64,000 nt of DNA from Heritagella caecorum. GTDB taxonomy: Bacteria > Bacillota > Clostridia > Oscillospirales > Acutalibacteraceae. The number at the start of each line of letters is the position of its first letter. Position 1 is the first letter of the stretch. The notes below the pieces were generated by a model. The model was not told the DNA's origin. It did not search any database and saw only the letters and a program-made list of their open reading frames with translations. Where the stretch lies: contig CAJFQL010000007.1 in assembly GCA_904419035.1 (NCBI GenBank), forward strand, positions 17,216-81,215, read 5' to 3'. Positions 7,961-16,332 of this stretch are shown here, piece by piece. The position numbers were made by a program, and so were the translations under genes.

Positions 7961-9259
7961 TTATGGCAATTTGCTTGCTTTTTCACCCCGCGGCAAAAAA
8001 AGGCTCAGCTGGGCGGTAAACGCCCCGCCACGGTATTCGGTGAAAAAATCCCCCTGGTACCGGGCGGCGATATCCGACAGGATTTTAAACCCATAGCCGG
8101 TGCCATCGGGTTTTTCCCCCGGGGCCTTGGGGGACGGGTTCTGGCACTTGATCACCAGGTACCCGCTGACCAGCCCCGCCATAAGCGTAATCCCCGGGCG
8201 GCCGGTTTCTATCTGCCGGCAGGCCCGGATGGCATTATCCAGCAGATTCCCTAGGGCACTGCACAAATCCAGGTGGCTGATGGGCAGCTGGTCGGGCAAA
8301 AGCAGTTCCGCCCGAAAGGCAACGTGAAGCCGGTCGCACTGCTGCTTTTTTTCTTCCAGTACGGCGTTCACGATCGGAATGCCGCAATAGGGGTATTCCT
8401 TTGTGCTTTGAATCCGGGTGGACAGTTCCTGCAATAAATCTTTGGCTTCTTCCACGGCTCCGTCCTGTAAGAGGCGCAGCACCGACGCCGTTAAATTGCT
8501 GTAATCGTGGCGGATTTTGGCCATTTCCTCCCGGCGCTCTTCAATGCTGGCATAGTGCTGCCGCTCGCGGTGGGAGAGATCCCGCACCTGGTGGAGTTCC
8601 TGTTCCATCTGCTCTTTTTCGGCCTGGTTAAACAGGATATACGCCAGGCAAAACGCTCCGAACAGTACGCACGTGTAAAAGAGCAGGTAGCGCCGGAACT
8701 CTTCGCTGTAGGCGTCCGTTTCGTTGTGGTATAAGAGCAGCAGCGGCATCAGTTCCGCCATGAGAAAAACGGCGAACAAAGCCGGGAACCTGATCACTTT
8801 CCCCTTTTGGCGCAGGCGGCACCACCCTTCGCACACGCCCCACTGCAGCAAAAGCCCAATAAGGGCCGTTATGGCGCTGCCCATGGCCATCTCCGGCCGG
8901 GTAAAATCCAGCACGGCGACCGGTTCCGGTGCCAATAGCAGGCTGTAAATACCTTCCGATAAAATCTGTGCCACAATTAAAGACGCCAGCGCCAGCCGCT
9001 TTTCCTTTTTTGCCCCTTCGTACAGCACCTGCAGCAGCCACAAGCTGACAACCACCAGGAGTAGATCCTGCATCAGCAAAGCCACCATGTTGGATAGGCA
9101 TATTTTGAAGATCCCCAGCAATAGATACACGGCATACCAGCACCCCACCCGCTGCCAACGGGCCTTGATATTTCGCTTTGGTACCAGCATTTTTTCCAGG
9201 CAGAACCCCACAACCGGCCCACTGGAGGATTGGAACAGAAGGCTGAGAACGGACATCAT
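7961..9259 (-). CDS. AgrC-like membrane sensor histidine kinase (GHKL)
   Basis: A 432-residue kinase. About six hydrophobic segments fill residues 1-210, and a coiled linker (NQAEKEQMEQELHQVRDLSHRE, in part) follows. The phosphoacceptor motif is IRHDYSNL with H251. The C-terminal ATPase has an N box (ALGNLLDNAIRAC) and a G box (GTGYGFKIL). This is the layout of peptide-sensing kinases paired with LytTR regulators (AgrC, VirS, BlpH). The regulator gene ends 12 bp upstream, giving an operon regulator-then-kinase. No AgrB/AgrD-type peptide gene is visible next to it, so the signal is unknown. Confidence 0.88.
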   Translation of the reverse strand: MMSVLSLLFQSSSGPVVGFCLEKMLVPKRNIKARWQRVGCWYAVYLLLGIFKICLSNMVALLMQDLLLVVVSLWLLQVLYEGAKKEKRLALASLIVAQILSEGIYSLLLAPEPVAVLDFTRPEMAMGSAITALIGLLLQWGVCEGWCRLRQKGKVIRFPALFAVFLMAELMPLLLLYHNETDAYSEEFRRYLLFYTCVLFGAFCLAYILFNQAEKEQMEQELHQVRDLSHRERQHYASIEERREEMAKIRHDYSNLTASVLRLLQDGAVEEAKDLLQELSTRIQSTKEYPYCGIPIVNAVLEEKKQQCDRLHVAFRAELLLPDQLPISHLDLCSALGNLLDNAIRACRQIETGRPGITLMAGLVSGYLVIKCQNPSPKAPGEKPDGTGYGFKILSDIAARYQGDFFTEYRGGAFTAQLSLFLPRGEKASKLP

Positions 9260-9271
9260 ACGAACGCCCCC

Positions 9272-9985
9272 TTACAGATTCTGGCCAATATACCGGAAAA
9301 AACGGGCCCGTGTCTGGGCCATACACGATTTGCTGATGGGCAGGGTGTGTCCATTCTGCATAATCAGGCAGTCGGCTTCCAACTGGCGAACGCGGGCCAT
9401 ATTGGCCAGAAAGCTCTTGTGGCACTGGATAAACTGCGCCGGCAGCCGGGCCCCCAGCTCACTGAGCTTTTCATAGACCACATAGGTTTCGTCGTCGGTG
9501 TGGATTTCGGCGGTGTGGTTGTGGCTTTCCAGGTATAGGATTTTTTCCGTGGGCAGGGAAAACGCCTTGCCCCGGATAAAAAACGTGAGATACTGCTTTT
9601 CGCTGCGGCGGCGGCGGGATTTTTCCAAATACCGGTGCAGTACGTCGGGCTGCACCGGTTTCGTCAGGTACCCCAGTAAATTTACCGTATCCAGCAGTAT
9701 ATATTGGGCGAACCGGTCGTTATAACCGGTCATGTACAGCACTTCCACTTCAGGCGTGAGGCGGTACAGCTCCCGCGCATAGTAACGCCCGTCGTTTTTC
9801 CCTTCTTCAAATAGAAGATCCATACACACAATATCATATTGCCCGGGGTCCCGCATCAGCGCGTCCAACAGCTGCTCCGGATCCCGGTACAGGCCAACCG
9901 TTTCCACCCGTTCCTCTTTTTTCAGGATGGATTCGATTTCGCGTAAACTCAACGGATTGTCATCACAGGCGGCAATGCGCAGCAT
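9272..9985 (-). CDS. LytTR-family response regulator
   Basis: A 237-residue protein. The receiver domain has acidic residues D8 and D9, phosphoacceptor D56 (CMDLLF) and the lysine in YLTKPV. The C-terminal LytTR DNA-binding domain is residues ~140-237, with the AEIHTDDETYVVYEKLSEL and FIQCHKSFLAN segments. The start is the ATG preceded by GGGGAGGG at 10 bases; upstream in-frame codons lack a ribosome binding site. It is first gene of the two-component operon and divergent from the GntR-ABC operon, which may be a target. LytTR direct repeats could not be recognised with confidence in the intergenic region. Confidence 0.88.
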   Translation of the reverse strand: MLRIAACDDNPLSLREIESILKKEERVETVGLYRDPEQLLDALMRDPGQYDIVCMDLLFEEGKNDGRYYARELYRLTPEVEVLYMTGYNDRFAQYILLDTVNLLGYLTKPVQPDVLHRYLEKSRRRRSEKQYLTFFIRGKAFSLPTEKILYLESHNHTAEIHTDDETYVVYEKLSELGARLPAQFIQCHKSFLANMARVRQLEADCLIMQNGHTLPISKSCMAQTRARFFRYIGQNL

Positions 9986-10138
9986 GGCATTCCGGCCCTC
10001 CCCTCTCTTTTCGTTCCTAATGCGTGGCATACACTAATTATTATACTAAAAGAGTGCCCCTTTTTTCTGCTTTATTTTCGTTCCTTTTTCCCTTTTTTCT
10101 GCCGTGTGAGGGGCTTTTGAATTTTTTTTGCCAAAAGC

Positions 10139-10182
10139 TTGACATCCAGCGGCATATTGTATATATTGTATATATACAATAT
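10139..10182 (+). promoter_or_regulatory. Consensus promoter with a 20-bp perfect palindromic operator
   Basis: TTGACA (10139-10144), a 17-bp spacer and TATATT (10162-10167) form a near-consensus promoter. A perfect palindrome, half-site ATATTGTATA, covers 10163-10182, overlaps the -10 and extends over the start site. Further ATTGTAT half-sites flank it on both sides. Position and symmetry fit autorepression by the GntR protein encoded directly downstream. Confidence 0.8.
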
Positions 10183-10208
10183 TGTATCTTGGAAGGGAGG
10201 CCACCCGG

Positions 10209-10589
10209 TTGCAGATTTATATCCAAAACACGGGGGAAACGCCCATCTACGAACAGATCGTATCGCAGATCAAAGCGCAGATCCTGTCCGGGGCTCTGCA
10301 GGAAGGCGATGCGCTGCCGTCGATGCGCACCTTGGCCAAGGAACTGCGCATCAGTGTGATCACCACCAAACGGGCATACGAAGAACTGGAAAAACAGGGG
10401 TATGTGCGGTCCATCACCGGTAAAGGCAGTTTTGTGGCGCCGAAAAACCTGGAGCTTATACGGGAAGAAAACCTCAGGCAGATTGAAGACGCCATGCAGC
10501 GAATTGTATCCCTGGCGGCGCCCTGCGGCCTGAGCCTGGAGGATCTGATGCACATGCTCACGTTTTTTGCGAAAGGAGAAGACGTATGA
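10209..10589 (+). CDS. GntR family (YtrA subfamily) transcriptional regulator
   Basis: A 126-residue protein: winged helix-turn-helix at residues ~10-78 (PIYEQIVSQIKAQILSG, LPSMRTLAKELRISVITTKRAYEELE, SITGKGSFV), then a short helical tail typical of YtrA-type regulators, which usually control an adjacent ABC exporter. The TTG start is supported by GGAGG 8 bases upstream. The stop overlaps the ABC ATPase start by 4 bp (ATGA), so the three genes are translationally coupled. A perfect palindrome over the promoter is its probable operator. The inducer is unknown; in characterised YtrA-type systems it is often cell-wall antibiotic stress. Confidence 0.9.
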   Translation: MQIYIQNTGETPIYEQIVSQIKAQILSGALQEGDALPSMRTLAKELRISVITTKRAYEELEKQGYVRSITGKGSFVAPKNLELIREENLRQIEDAMQRIVSLAAPCGLSLEDLMHMLTFFAKGEDV

Positions 10590-11455
10590 AATCGGCTTTT
10601 TGTCTGCAGGCCGTCACCAAGCGGTACCCGGCCCGGGAAAAAGCCCCCGGTTTTGCCCTGGGGCCGCTTAATCTCAGCCTGCCCGGCGGGTGTATTCTGG
10701 GGCTCATCGGCGAAAACGGCGCCGGAAAGACCACCACGCTGAAAATGATGCTGGGGCTCACCCGGAAAAGCGGCGGGCACATCGAACTGCTGGGCCGCCC
10801 GGCGGGGGATGAAACCACCCGGGCCCACATTGGGGCCGTACTGGATGGGGTGTGTTTTCCCGGTGAGATGAACGCCCGCCAGGTGGGCCGCATGCTGGAA
10901 AAACTGTACCCCTCCTGGCGCATGGGGGCGTGGCAAATGTGGTGCCGCCGTTTTCAGCTGCCGGAGGAGAAAAAAATCGCCGCCTATTCCAAAGGCATGC
11001 AGCAAAAACTGATGCTGGCCGCGGCGTTTTCCCACGACAGCCGGTTATTGCTGCTGGACGAAGCCACCAGCGGGCTGGATCCGGTGGCGCGGGACGAACT
11101 GCTGGACACCCTGCGGGATTTTGTATCCGACGAAAACCACAGCGTGCTGCTTTCCTCCCACCTGGTGGAGGATGTGCAGAAAGTGTGCGATTATGTGGCG
11201 CTATTACACCGGGGCCAGCTGCTGTTTTGCGAAGAAAAAGACCGGCTGCTGGAATCCTTTGCCCTGGTGCAGGGGCCAAAGGACGTCCTTATGCAGCTAT
11301 CGAACCGGCGGGGCCTGCGGGAAAACGCGTTTGGCGCCACGGCGCTGGTGCCGCGCACCCAGGTACCCAGCGGGCTGATTTGGCAGCCGGCCGGGCTGGA
11401 AGACATTATGCTCTATACCTTACGGGGGGATCATCATGAAAGGACTGCTGTATAA
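10586..11455 (+). CDS. ABC transporter ATP-binding protein
   Basis: A 289-residue ATPase with Walker A GENGAGKTTT, a divergent signature YSKGMQQKL in place of LSGGQ (usual for drug/antibiotic exporters of the YtrB/BcrA type), Walker B LLLLDEATSGLD and the H-loop SSHLVEDVQ. The C-terminal ~65 residues form a variable regulatory extension. It works with the permease encoded next, whose start lies 20 bp inside this gene. The GntR context suggests an exporter induced by a toxic compound or envelope stress. Confidence 0.92.
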   Translation: MKSAFCLQAVTKRYPAREKAPGFALGPLNLSLPGGCILGLIGENGAGKTTTLKMMLGLTRKSGGHIELLGRPAGDETTRAHIGAVLDGVCFPGEMNARQVGRMLEKLYPSWRMGAWQMWCRRFQLPEEKKIAAYSKGMQQKLMLAAAFSHDSRLLLLDEATSGLDPVARDELLDTLRDFVSDENHSVLLSSHLVEDVQKVCDYVALLHRGQLLFCEEKDRLLESFALVQGPKDVLMQLSNRRGLRENAFGATALVPRTQVPSGLIWQPAGLEDIMLYTLRGDHHERTAV

Positions 11456-12032
11456 AGACCTATTGTCCCTGCGCCAGTTCCGGGCCATGGCGCTGATCAT
11501 TGTGGCGGGCGTCTTGTCGTCTTTCTATTCGGGCCAGGTGGACATGGTCGCCACCCTGTGTATTATCCTGACGGCCACCATCCCGATTTCCCTATTGGGG
11601 CTGGAGGAAAAAGCCCGGTGGAACACGGTGGCCCTGACGCTGCCTGTCTCCCGGCCGGTGCTGGCCGGGGAAAAATACCTGTTTGGGCTTGGGACCCTGC
11701 TTACCGGCACCGGGCTGGCCATCGGGCTGGGGATGGCGGTGATACCGGGCGCGGGGTACGAAACCGTCACCTTGTGCGCCGCCCTTTTCTGTTTTGGGAT
11801 CATCATCCAATCGGTGATGCTGCCGCTGGTTTTCCGCTTTGGCATGGAAAAAGGGCAGCTGTTCACCATGGGGTTGCTGTTTCTGCTGGCCGCCGGGCTG
11901 GTGGTACTGGTGGGCAACGGCTGGCTGGCTCTTTCGGGCACGCTTCTCTGGGTACTGCCCATAGCGGCCGCCATCGTGTGGGGGCTTTCGCTCTTTCTTT
12001 CGGTGCGGCTCATCAAGGGGCTTGACCTGTAA
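11436..12032 (+). CDS. ABC-2 type transporter permease
   Basis: A 198-residue membrane protein with six predicted hydrophobic segments. It starts with MKGLLYKDLLSLRQF, the typical opening of ABC-2 permeases that partner YtrA/BcrA-type systems. The cytoplasmic segment EEKARWNTVALTLPVSR with LAGEKYL matches the family motif preceding the second helix pair. Only one half-size permease is encoded, so a homodimer is likely. It is last gene of the GntR-ABC operon and is followed within 10 bp by a strong terminator. Confidence 0.85.
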   Translation: MKGLLYKDLLSLRQFRAMALIIVAGVLSSFYSGQVDMVATLCIILTATIPISLLGLEEKARWNTVALTLPVSRPVLAGEKYLFGLGTLLTGTGLAIGLGMAVIPGAGYETVTLCAALFCFGIIIQSVMLPLVFRFGMEKGQLFTMGLLFLLAAGLVVLVGNGWLALSGTLLWVLPIAAAIVWGLSLFLSVRLIKGLDL

Positions 12033-12040
12033 TAAAAAAA

Positions 12041-12075
12041 GACCGTCCTTCTTGCAAAAGAAGGACGGCTTTTTT
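12041..12075. terminator. Bidirectional terminator after the ABC operon
   Basis: An 11-bp perfect stem (12043-12053 with 12058-12068), loop GCAA, flanked by A and T tracts. It serves the ABC operon and the convergent DUF5662 gene. Confidence 0.88.
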
Positions 12076-12079
12076 CGTT

Positions 12080-12619
12080 TTACCGGTCGTTATGCAGCAC
12101 CTCGCGCCGGATATAGGCAAACGTGGCTTTTTCCCCTTTTTCGGCTACCATGCGCAAGAGTTTCTCCAGCAGCGCCGCCGTTTCGGGGTGGATGATATAG
12201 TGGTCCCGGGAGTGTTCGTAGTACTCAATGGGGTCGGTCTCCCGGTATTTGCCGCCCCGGTACACTTTACTGGCCGCCAACCGGTCGCAGAACATCTCAG
12301 CCACATAGCGGGCCGGCATTTTCATGCCGCACATTTTGTGGTCGCCGTGGACATCGTAATCAATCCAGTATTCCAAATGGTGTTTATTGCGGCCTTTGTG
12401 GTGCAGCCACGCGCTGCTGTACCCTTTTTCCCGGCGTTCGATATTATTGGGGCTTTGGGTGCCCTGGAAGTATTTCGCACCCACCCGGAATTCCACGGGG
12501 CTGTACTTGGAAAGGTCGTGCATGAGCCCCTGGCGGTACAGCCCAATTTGAAAACAGTGCTGCCGCACCAGGCGGCGGTGATGCTGAATGGTGCGCAGAT
12601 GGCGCCATGCTTTGTTCAT
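12080..12619 (-). CDS. DUF5662 family protein
   Basis: A 179-residue soluble protein matching the DUF5662 pattern. It starts with a basic helix (MNKAWRHLRTIQHHRRLV), then LMHDLSKYSPVEF, WLHHKGRNKHHLEYW and MKMPARYVAEMFCDRLAASKVY. The many conserved His and Asp residues (MHDLSKYS, HHKGRNKHHLEYW) look like an HD-type metal site, so a phosphohydrolase activity is plausible but not shown. The start is the ATG 8 bases after AAAGGGG. It is a single gene downstream of secDF on the same strand, separated by a terminator. Confidence 0.8.
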   Translation of the reverse strand: MNKAWRHLRTIQHHRRLVRQHCFQIGLYRQGLMHDLSKYSPVEFRVGAKYFQGTQSPNNIERREKGYSSAWLHHKGRNKHHLEYWIDYDVHGDHKMCGMKMPARYVAEMFCDRLAASKVYRGGKYRETDPIEYYEHSRDHYIIHPETAALLEKLLRMVAEKGEKATFAYIRREVLHNDR

Positions 12620-12640
12620 GTCAAAACCCCTTTCCGATGA

Positions 12641-12673
12641 AAAAGCCCTCTGCCGGTGTGGCAGAGAGCTTTT
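12641..12673 (-). terminator. Terminator of secDF
   Basis: The stem CTCTGCC/GGCAGAG is extended by AAAAGC/GCTTTT with one mismatch per arm. On the minus strand it ends in a short T tract. Confidence 0.75.
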
Positions 12674-12694
12674 GTTTGTTGCAGCCAAATTTTC

Positions 12695-13657
12695 TTACGC
12701 TTTGGCACCGGCGGCCGCGCGCTTTTTCTTTTTGTGGTTCTGCCAAATGACATACAGCGGGCAGGAAATGCACAGCGACGAATAGCAGCCGCTGATCACA
12801 CCAAACATCATGGGCAGGGCAAACGACGTAACGGAATCGAGCCCGTACGCCAGGCCCACCACATACACCACCGTAATGGCGGCGAAGGTGGTGATGGAGG
12901 TATTCAAGCACCGGGTAAAGTTCTGGTTAATGGAAACATTCATCTGCTCTTCATACGACACCTTCGGCCCGAGCACCCGGCGGTTTTCACGCAGGCGGTC
13001 GTACAGCACGATGGTATCGTTCAGCGAATACCCCAAAATCGTCAGGACCACAGCAATGAAGCTGTCGTTAAGCGGCATACGGAAGATGACGAACACAAAG
13101 TACACCACCAGCACGTCGTGGATCAGCGCAATGACGCCGGTCACACCGGCCGACATACCGCCGATCTTCTTAAACCGGATGGCTACGTACAAAATCAGCA
13201 GGATAGCCGCCAGCAGAATGGCCACCATGCACTTGGCAAAGAACATGGCGCCCATGGTCGCATCTACGCTGCTGGATTCACCCAGCTGCACGTTGGAATC
13301 GGGGAATGCTGCCTGCAGCTGATTCAGCAGGTCGCTCTGGGTCTGGGGATCCACCGTGCCCGTACCGGCAAAGTTCAGGCTGATCTGGTCCACCGTGTCG
13401 CTGCCGGCCGACGTCTGCACATTTTCGTTGATGGTCACTTCGGCGCTGGTGCCGGTGACATCCTTCGCAATTTGGGCCACCTGTTCGGTGTCCATATCGC
13501 CGCTGTAGGAATACTTCAAAATGGTGCCGCCGCGGAACTGCGTAGACAGTTCCGTGCCGAACAGAATATTGCACAGAAGGCCCACCACCATAATCGCGGC
13601 CGAGATGATGAAATAGACTTTTCTGTGGCCGTAAAAATCAATGTTAAACTTTTTCAT
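12695..13657 (-). CDS. secF: Protein translocase subunit SecF
   Basis: A 320-residue membrane protein with six transmembrane segments and one large extracytoplasmic loop. The N-terminal FYGHRKVYFIISAAIM and TQFRGGTIL, then LGYSLNDTIVLYDRLREN and NTSITTFAAI, are conserved SecF motifs. With SecD it drives late steps of Sec export using the proton gradient. Its ATG lies 14 bp inside the end of secD, so translation is coupled. It ends in a Lys-rich cytoplasmic tail before the operon terminator. Confidence 0.96.
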   Translation of the reverse strand: MKKFNIDFYGHRKVYFIISAAIMVVGLLCNILFGTELSTQFRGGTILKYSYSGDMDTEQVAQIAKDVTGTSAEVTINENVQTSAGSDTVDQISLNFAGTGTVDPQTQSDLLNQLQAAFPDSNVQLGESSSVDATMGAMFFAKCMVAILLAAILLILYVAIRFKKIGGMSAGVTGVIALIHDVLVVYFVFVIFRMPLNDSFIAVVLTILGYSLNDTIVLYDRLRENRRVLGPKVSYEEQMNVSINQNFTRCLNTSITTFAAITVVYVVGLAYGLDSVTSFALPMMFGVISGCYSSLCISCPLYVIWQNHKKKKRAAAGAKA

Positions 13658-15074
13658 TTTTAGGACCTCCGAACAGCCATTTGTGGCGCAGCGAATGATA
13701 ACCGGACAGAGAGCGCAACATGAGCCGCACGCAGAACACGCTCATCACGAAGTTGCACACCACCCCGACGATCAGCGTGTAGCCGAAGGAGTAGATGGAA
13801 CCGGTGGTGGAAGCGCCGAAGATCATCGACAGGATGTTGCTGGGCCCAAACACGGCCATCAGAATAATGGCCACGATAATCACGGTGATGTTCCCGTCGA
13901 AAATCGCCCAGAAGCTGCTGCTGTCGCCCTTCTTGATGGAACCGTCCAGGGAGCGGCCGGCCCACAGTTCTTCTTTAATGCGCACAAAGGTAATGACGTT
14001 GGCGTCAACGGCCATACCAATGCCCAGGATGATACCGGAAATACCGGGCAGGGTCATGGTAAAGCTGTTGATGAACGGGAAATACCCGCTGATGCAGGCA
14101 AAAGTAAGGCCCAAATGCCCCAACAGCGCAATCACCGCCACCACGCCGGGCAGACGGTACATAATAATCATAAACAGGGCAATCAGGATAAATGCGATAA
14201 TCCCCGCCAGCAGCATGGCGTCCAGCGACGAAGCACCCATGGTGGGGCTGATGCTGCTGTAGCTGCTGACATCCAGTTTAAACGGCAGGGAACCGGCCTG
14301 GATCTTATTGGCCAGGGCCGACGCTTCCGCCGCGGTAAAACCAACGGTGCCGTCGGCATTGGTGCCGCCGCTGATGGTGCACTTGCCGTCCGGGATTTCT
14401 TCATTGACGGTGGGGTTCGAGATCATCACATCGTCCATCCAAATGGAGATGACCTGGCCGGTGAGACGTTTCGTGGCTTCGGCAAAAGCTTCTTTGCCCT
14501 TTTCGTCAAATTCCAGGGCGACCACATACTCGGTCGCACCGGTATTCGGATCCTGCTGGATCTGGGCTGTGGCCGAAACAACATGGCTGCCGTCCAGGAT
14601 GACCTTGTCGGCGGTATCGCCCGACGGGGTCATGGCCACTTTATCGCCGTTGGCGTCCGTTTCGGTGGTTTCGTACTCATCGCCTTCACGGAAGGTGAGC
14701 TGTGCGGTCGAACCCAATTCCTGAATGGCGGCTTCGGGATCGAAATCCTTTTCTTCGCTGTTCCAGGGGAACCGGACAATAATCCGGTCATTGCTGGAAT
14801 CGGTGTACAGCTCGTAATCGGTGATGTTGTTGTTCACCATGCGCAGCTTGATGACTTCTTCCGCCGCTGCCAACTGCTCATCGGTCGCATCGACCCCGTC
14901 GGCCGGGACAAACGTGGCTTCTACGCCGCCGCGGATGTCAATGCCCCAGCGGATGTCGCCGACGCCCTTAATGATGGGGCCGTCTGCGCCATACACGCCG
15001 AAAATGGCCGTGCCGGTAAAAACGAGCAGCAGGATGGCAACGATGAAAAATACAGCTTTGGGTGTTCTTTTCAT
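13644..15074 (-). CDS. secD: Protein translocase subunit SecD
   Basis: A 476-residue protein: N-terminal anchor (FFIVAILLLVFTGTAIFGVYG), then LGIDIRGG-type DIRWGIDIRGGVEATF, a long extracytoplasmic region, and five C-terminal membrane segments. Conserved motifs are LPGISGIILGIGMAVDANVITFVRIKEEL and GTTGSIYSFGYTLIVG-like. It is the partner of SecF in protein export. The ATG at 15074 has GGAGG 8 bases upstream; longer in-frame extensions lack a ribosome binding site. A consensus promoter lies 95 bp upstream. Confidence 0.96.
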   Translation of the reverse strand: MKRTPKAVFFIVAILLLVFTGTAIFGVYGADGPIIKGVGDIRWGIDIRGGVEATFVPADGVDATDEQLAAAEEVIKLRMVNNNITDYELYTDSSNDRIIVRFPWNSEEKDFDPEAAIQELGSTAQLTFREGDEYETTETDANGDKVAMTPSGDTADKVILDGSHVVSATAQIQQDPNTGATEYVVALEFDEKGKEAFAEATKRLTGQVISIWMDDVMISNPTVNEEIPDGKCTISGGTNADGTVGFTAAEASALANKIQAGSLPFKLDVSSYSSISPTMGASSLDAMLLAGIIAFILIALFMIIMYRLPGVVAVIALLGHLGLTFACISGYFPFINSFTMTLPGISGIILGIGMAVDANVITFVRIKEELWAGRSLDGSIKKGDSSSFWAIFDGNITVIIVAIILMAVFGPSNILSMIFGASTTGSIYSFGYTLIVGVVCNFVMSVFCVRLMLRSLSGYHSLRHKWLFGGPKNEKV

Positions 15075-15168
15075 GCGTAGTTCCTCCAAATAATGTGTTT
15101 TGCAAGGCTGCGGAATAACCGGAAAACGGCATTTTTCGTCCTTTCGCAATCTCGCGGCAACATCTTTT

Positions 15169-15197
15169 ATTATAGTAAATACGGCCCCGGTTGTCAA
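15169..15197 (-). promoter_or_regulatory. Full-consensus promoter of secDF
   Basis: On the minus strand TTGACA, a 17-bp spacer and TATAAT match the sigma-A consensus at every position. Confidence 0.85.
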
Positions 15198-15307
15198 TTC
15201 CGGGGCCGCGGCATTTTGCGGGAAAGCCTGCGAATTTTCACAAATAAAATCCTAATAAGACACTATTTGGGTATTTATGGGTAAACCATAATATCTCAAA
15301 TATTCAT

Positions 15308-15507
15308 TTAATAAAAACCTACACTAGTAAATGTGATACAAACAAAGCAATCTTCATACCAACAGCAAATGGCACCATTATCATCACTTGATTTGTACTG
15401 AATCGTAGCGTCATAAAAAACCATATTTTACATGAAGTATATGCTAATTGCATTTGAATACCGCCATGTCATTTTTCCTCCTCAGATTGGAAAACTGCTT
15501 TTCCCAT
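15308..15507 (-). other. AT-rich intergenic region with tiny candidate ORFs
   Basis: The ~380 bp between the secDF promoter and the YczE-like gene has no recognisable gene and is clearly AT-richer than its surroundings. On the minus strand, a 12-codon frame (ATG at 15507, GAGGAG 9 bases upstream) overlaps by ATGA a 14-codon frame (ATG at 15472, GAGGAGG 4 bases upstream). Directly after its TAA the same frame continues for 38 more codons (ATG at 15424, stop at 15308), ending with several Cys and aromatic residues. This could be a leader-peptide set, a decayed small gene with one nonsense codon, or chance. Confidence 0.3.
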
Positions 15508-15578
15508 ATTTTCGGACTCCTCTGCGCCAACTATGACGCAGCATTTACCGAAAGGCTCGCAGCAATCGCCGGTTTTCC

Positions 15579-16250
15579 TTAAAACCGCAGGCGAATAAAA
15601 TGATTATACAGAGCAATAACCCGCCCTACCACAATAACGGCCAATAGAGTACCGACGCCAATCCCTACCATCGGTTGACCGCAAATAAAACCGATGGTGA
15701 GTGTAATGCAGGCGTTGCACAAATCAAATACATTTTTTGCAAAGCCCAAGGGCCGATGGATCGTTTCGCCCAAAGCGGCCACAATGCCGTCGCCGGGGTT
15801 CGGCACCAAATGGGCGTTGACGGTCATGGCGGCGCCGATTCCGGTGCACAAAAGTGCCAGCAGCAAGACGAGGAGCTGCTGCCACCATACCGTGGGGCCA
15901 TCGGGCAGCCAGGCGGCGTACAGGTTTAAAAACCGGGTAAATACAATCGCCAGCGGCACCTGCAAAAGGTCTTTCCACAGCCCTTTGCCCCGGTGCAGCG
16001 CCATTTGCACAAACACAAACAGAATGTAAAACACCAGCGTCATGTTCCCAAAATCGACGGAAAAGATCTGGGACAGGCTATAGGGCACCGAAATAATCGG
16101 CGAAACCCCCAGCCCCGCTTTGGTATTCAGGGTGAGCCCCATGGCCAGCACCAGCATCCCCAGCGCATACGTCCCGCCCCGCAGCCAGGCCCGGCGTTTC
16201 CTTTCCCCTTCGTTTTCTTCCATCGGTTTGGCACATTCTTCCTGTATCAT
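15579..16250 (-). CDS. YczE/YyaS/YitT family (DUF6198-like) membrane protein
   Basis: A 223-residue protein with five to six membrane segments. Family features are the N-terminal LGMLVLAMGLTLNTKAGLGVSPIISVPYSLSQ, the central NPGDGIVAALG, and C-terminal VGIGVGTLLAVIVVGRVIALYN. The function of this family is not established. The start has GGAAAGGA 9 bases upstream. A second member of the same family lies on the other side of rnpB on the same strand, sharing the G-x-G-V-G-T signature, so they are probable diverged duplicates. It may be transcribed by read-through from rnpB; no separate promoter is evident. Confidence 0.8.
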   Translation of the reverse strand: MIQEECAKPMEENEGERKRRAWLRGGTYALGMLVLAMGLTLNTKAGLGVSPIISVPYSLSQIFSVDFGNMTLVFYILFVFVQMALHRGKGLWKDLLQVPLAIVFTRFLNLYAAWLPDGPTVWWQQLLVLLLALLCTGIGAAMTVNAHLVPNPGDGIVAALGETIHRPLGFAKNVFDLCNACITLTIGFICGQPMVGIGVGTLLAVIVVGRVIALYNHFIRLRF

Positions 16251-16281
16251 ACTGTCGCATCCTTTCCCGTATCTGTTGCAT

Positions 16282-16322
16282 AAAGAAAAGCCGCCGCCAT
16301 CCCCAAAGGGGACCGCAGCGGC
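16282..16322 (-). terminator. Terminator of the RNase P RNA gene
   Basis: A 15-bp stem (16290-16304 with 16308-16322, one mismatch, loop of three), followed on the minus strand by TTTTCTTT. Confidence 0.85.
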
Positions 16323-16332
16323 CGTATGTGGC

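Noticed and set aside
9986..10138. LytTR direct-repeat binding site in the divergent intergenic region
   Set aside because: No pair of repeats with the expected spacing could be found by eye; only a -10-like TATAAT for the regulator gene is visible.
13641..15080. 479-codon plus-strand frame opposite secD
   Set aside because: The opposite strand encodes an unmistakable SecD with promoter and ribosome binding site; this frame has neither and is rich in His and Gln from reversed codons.
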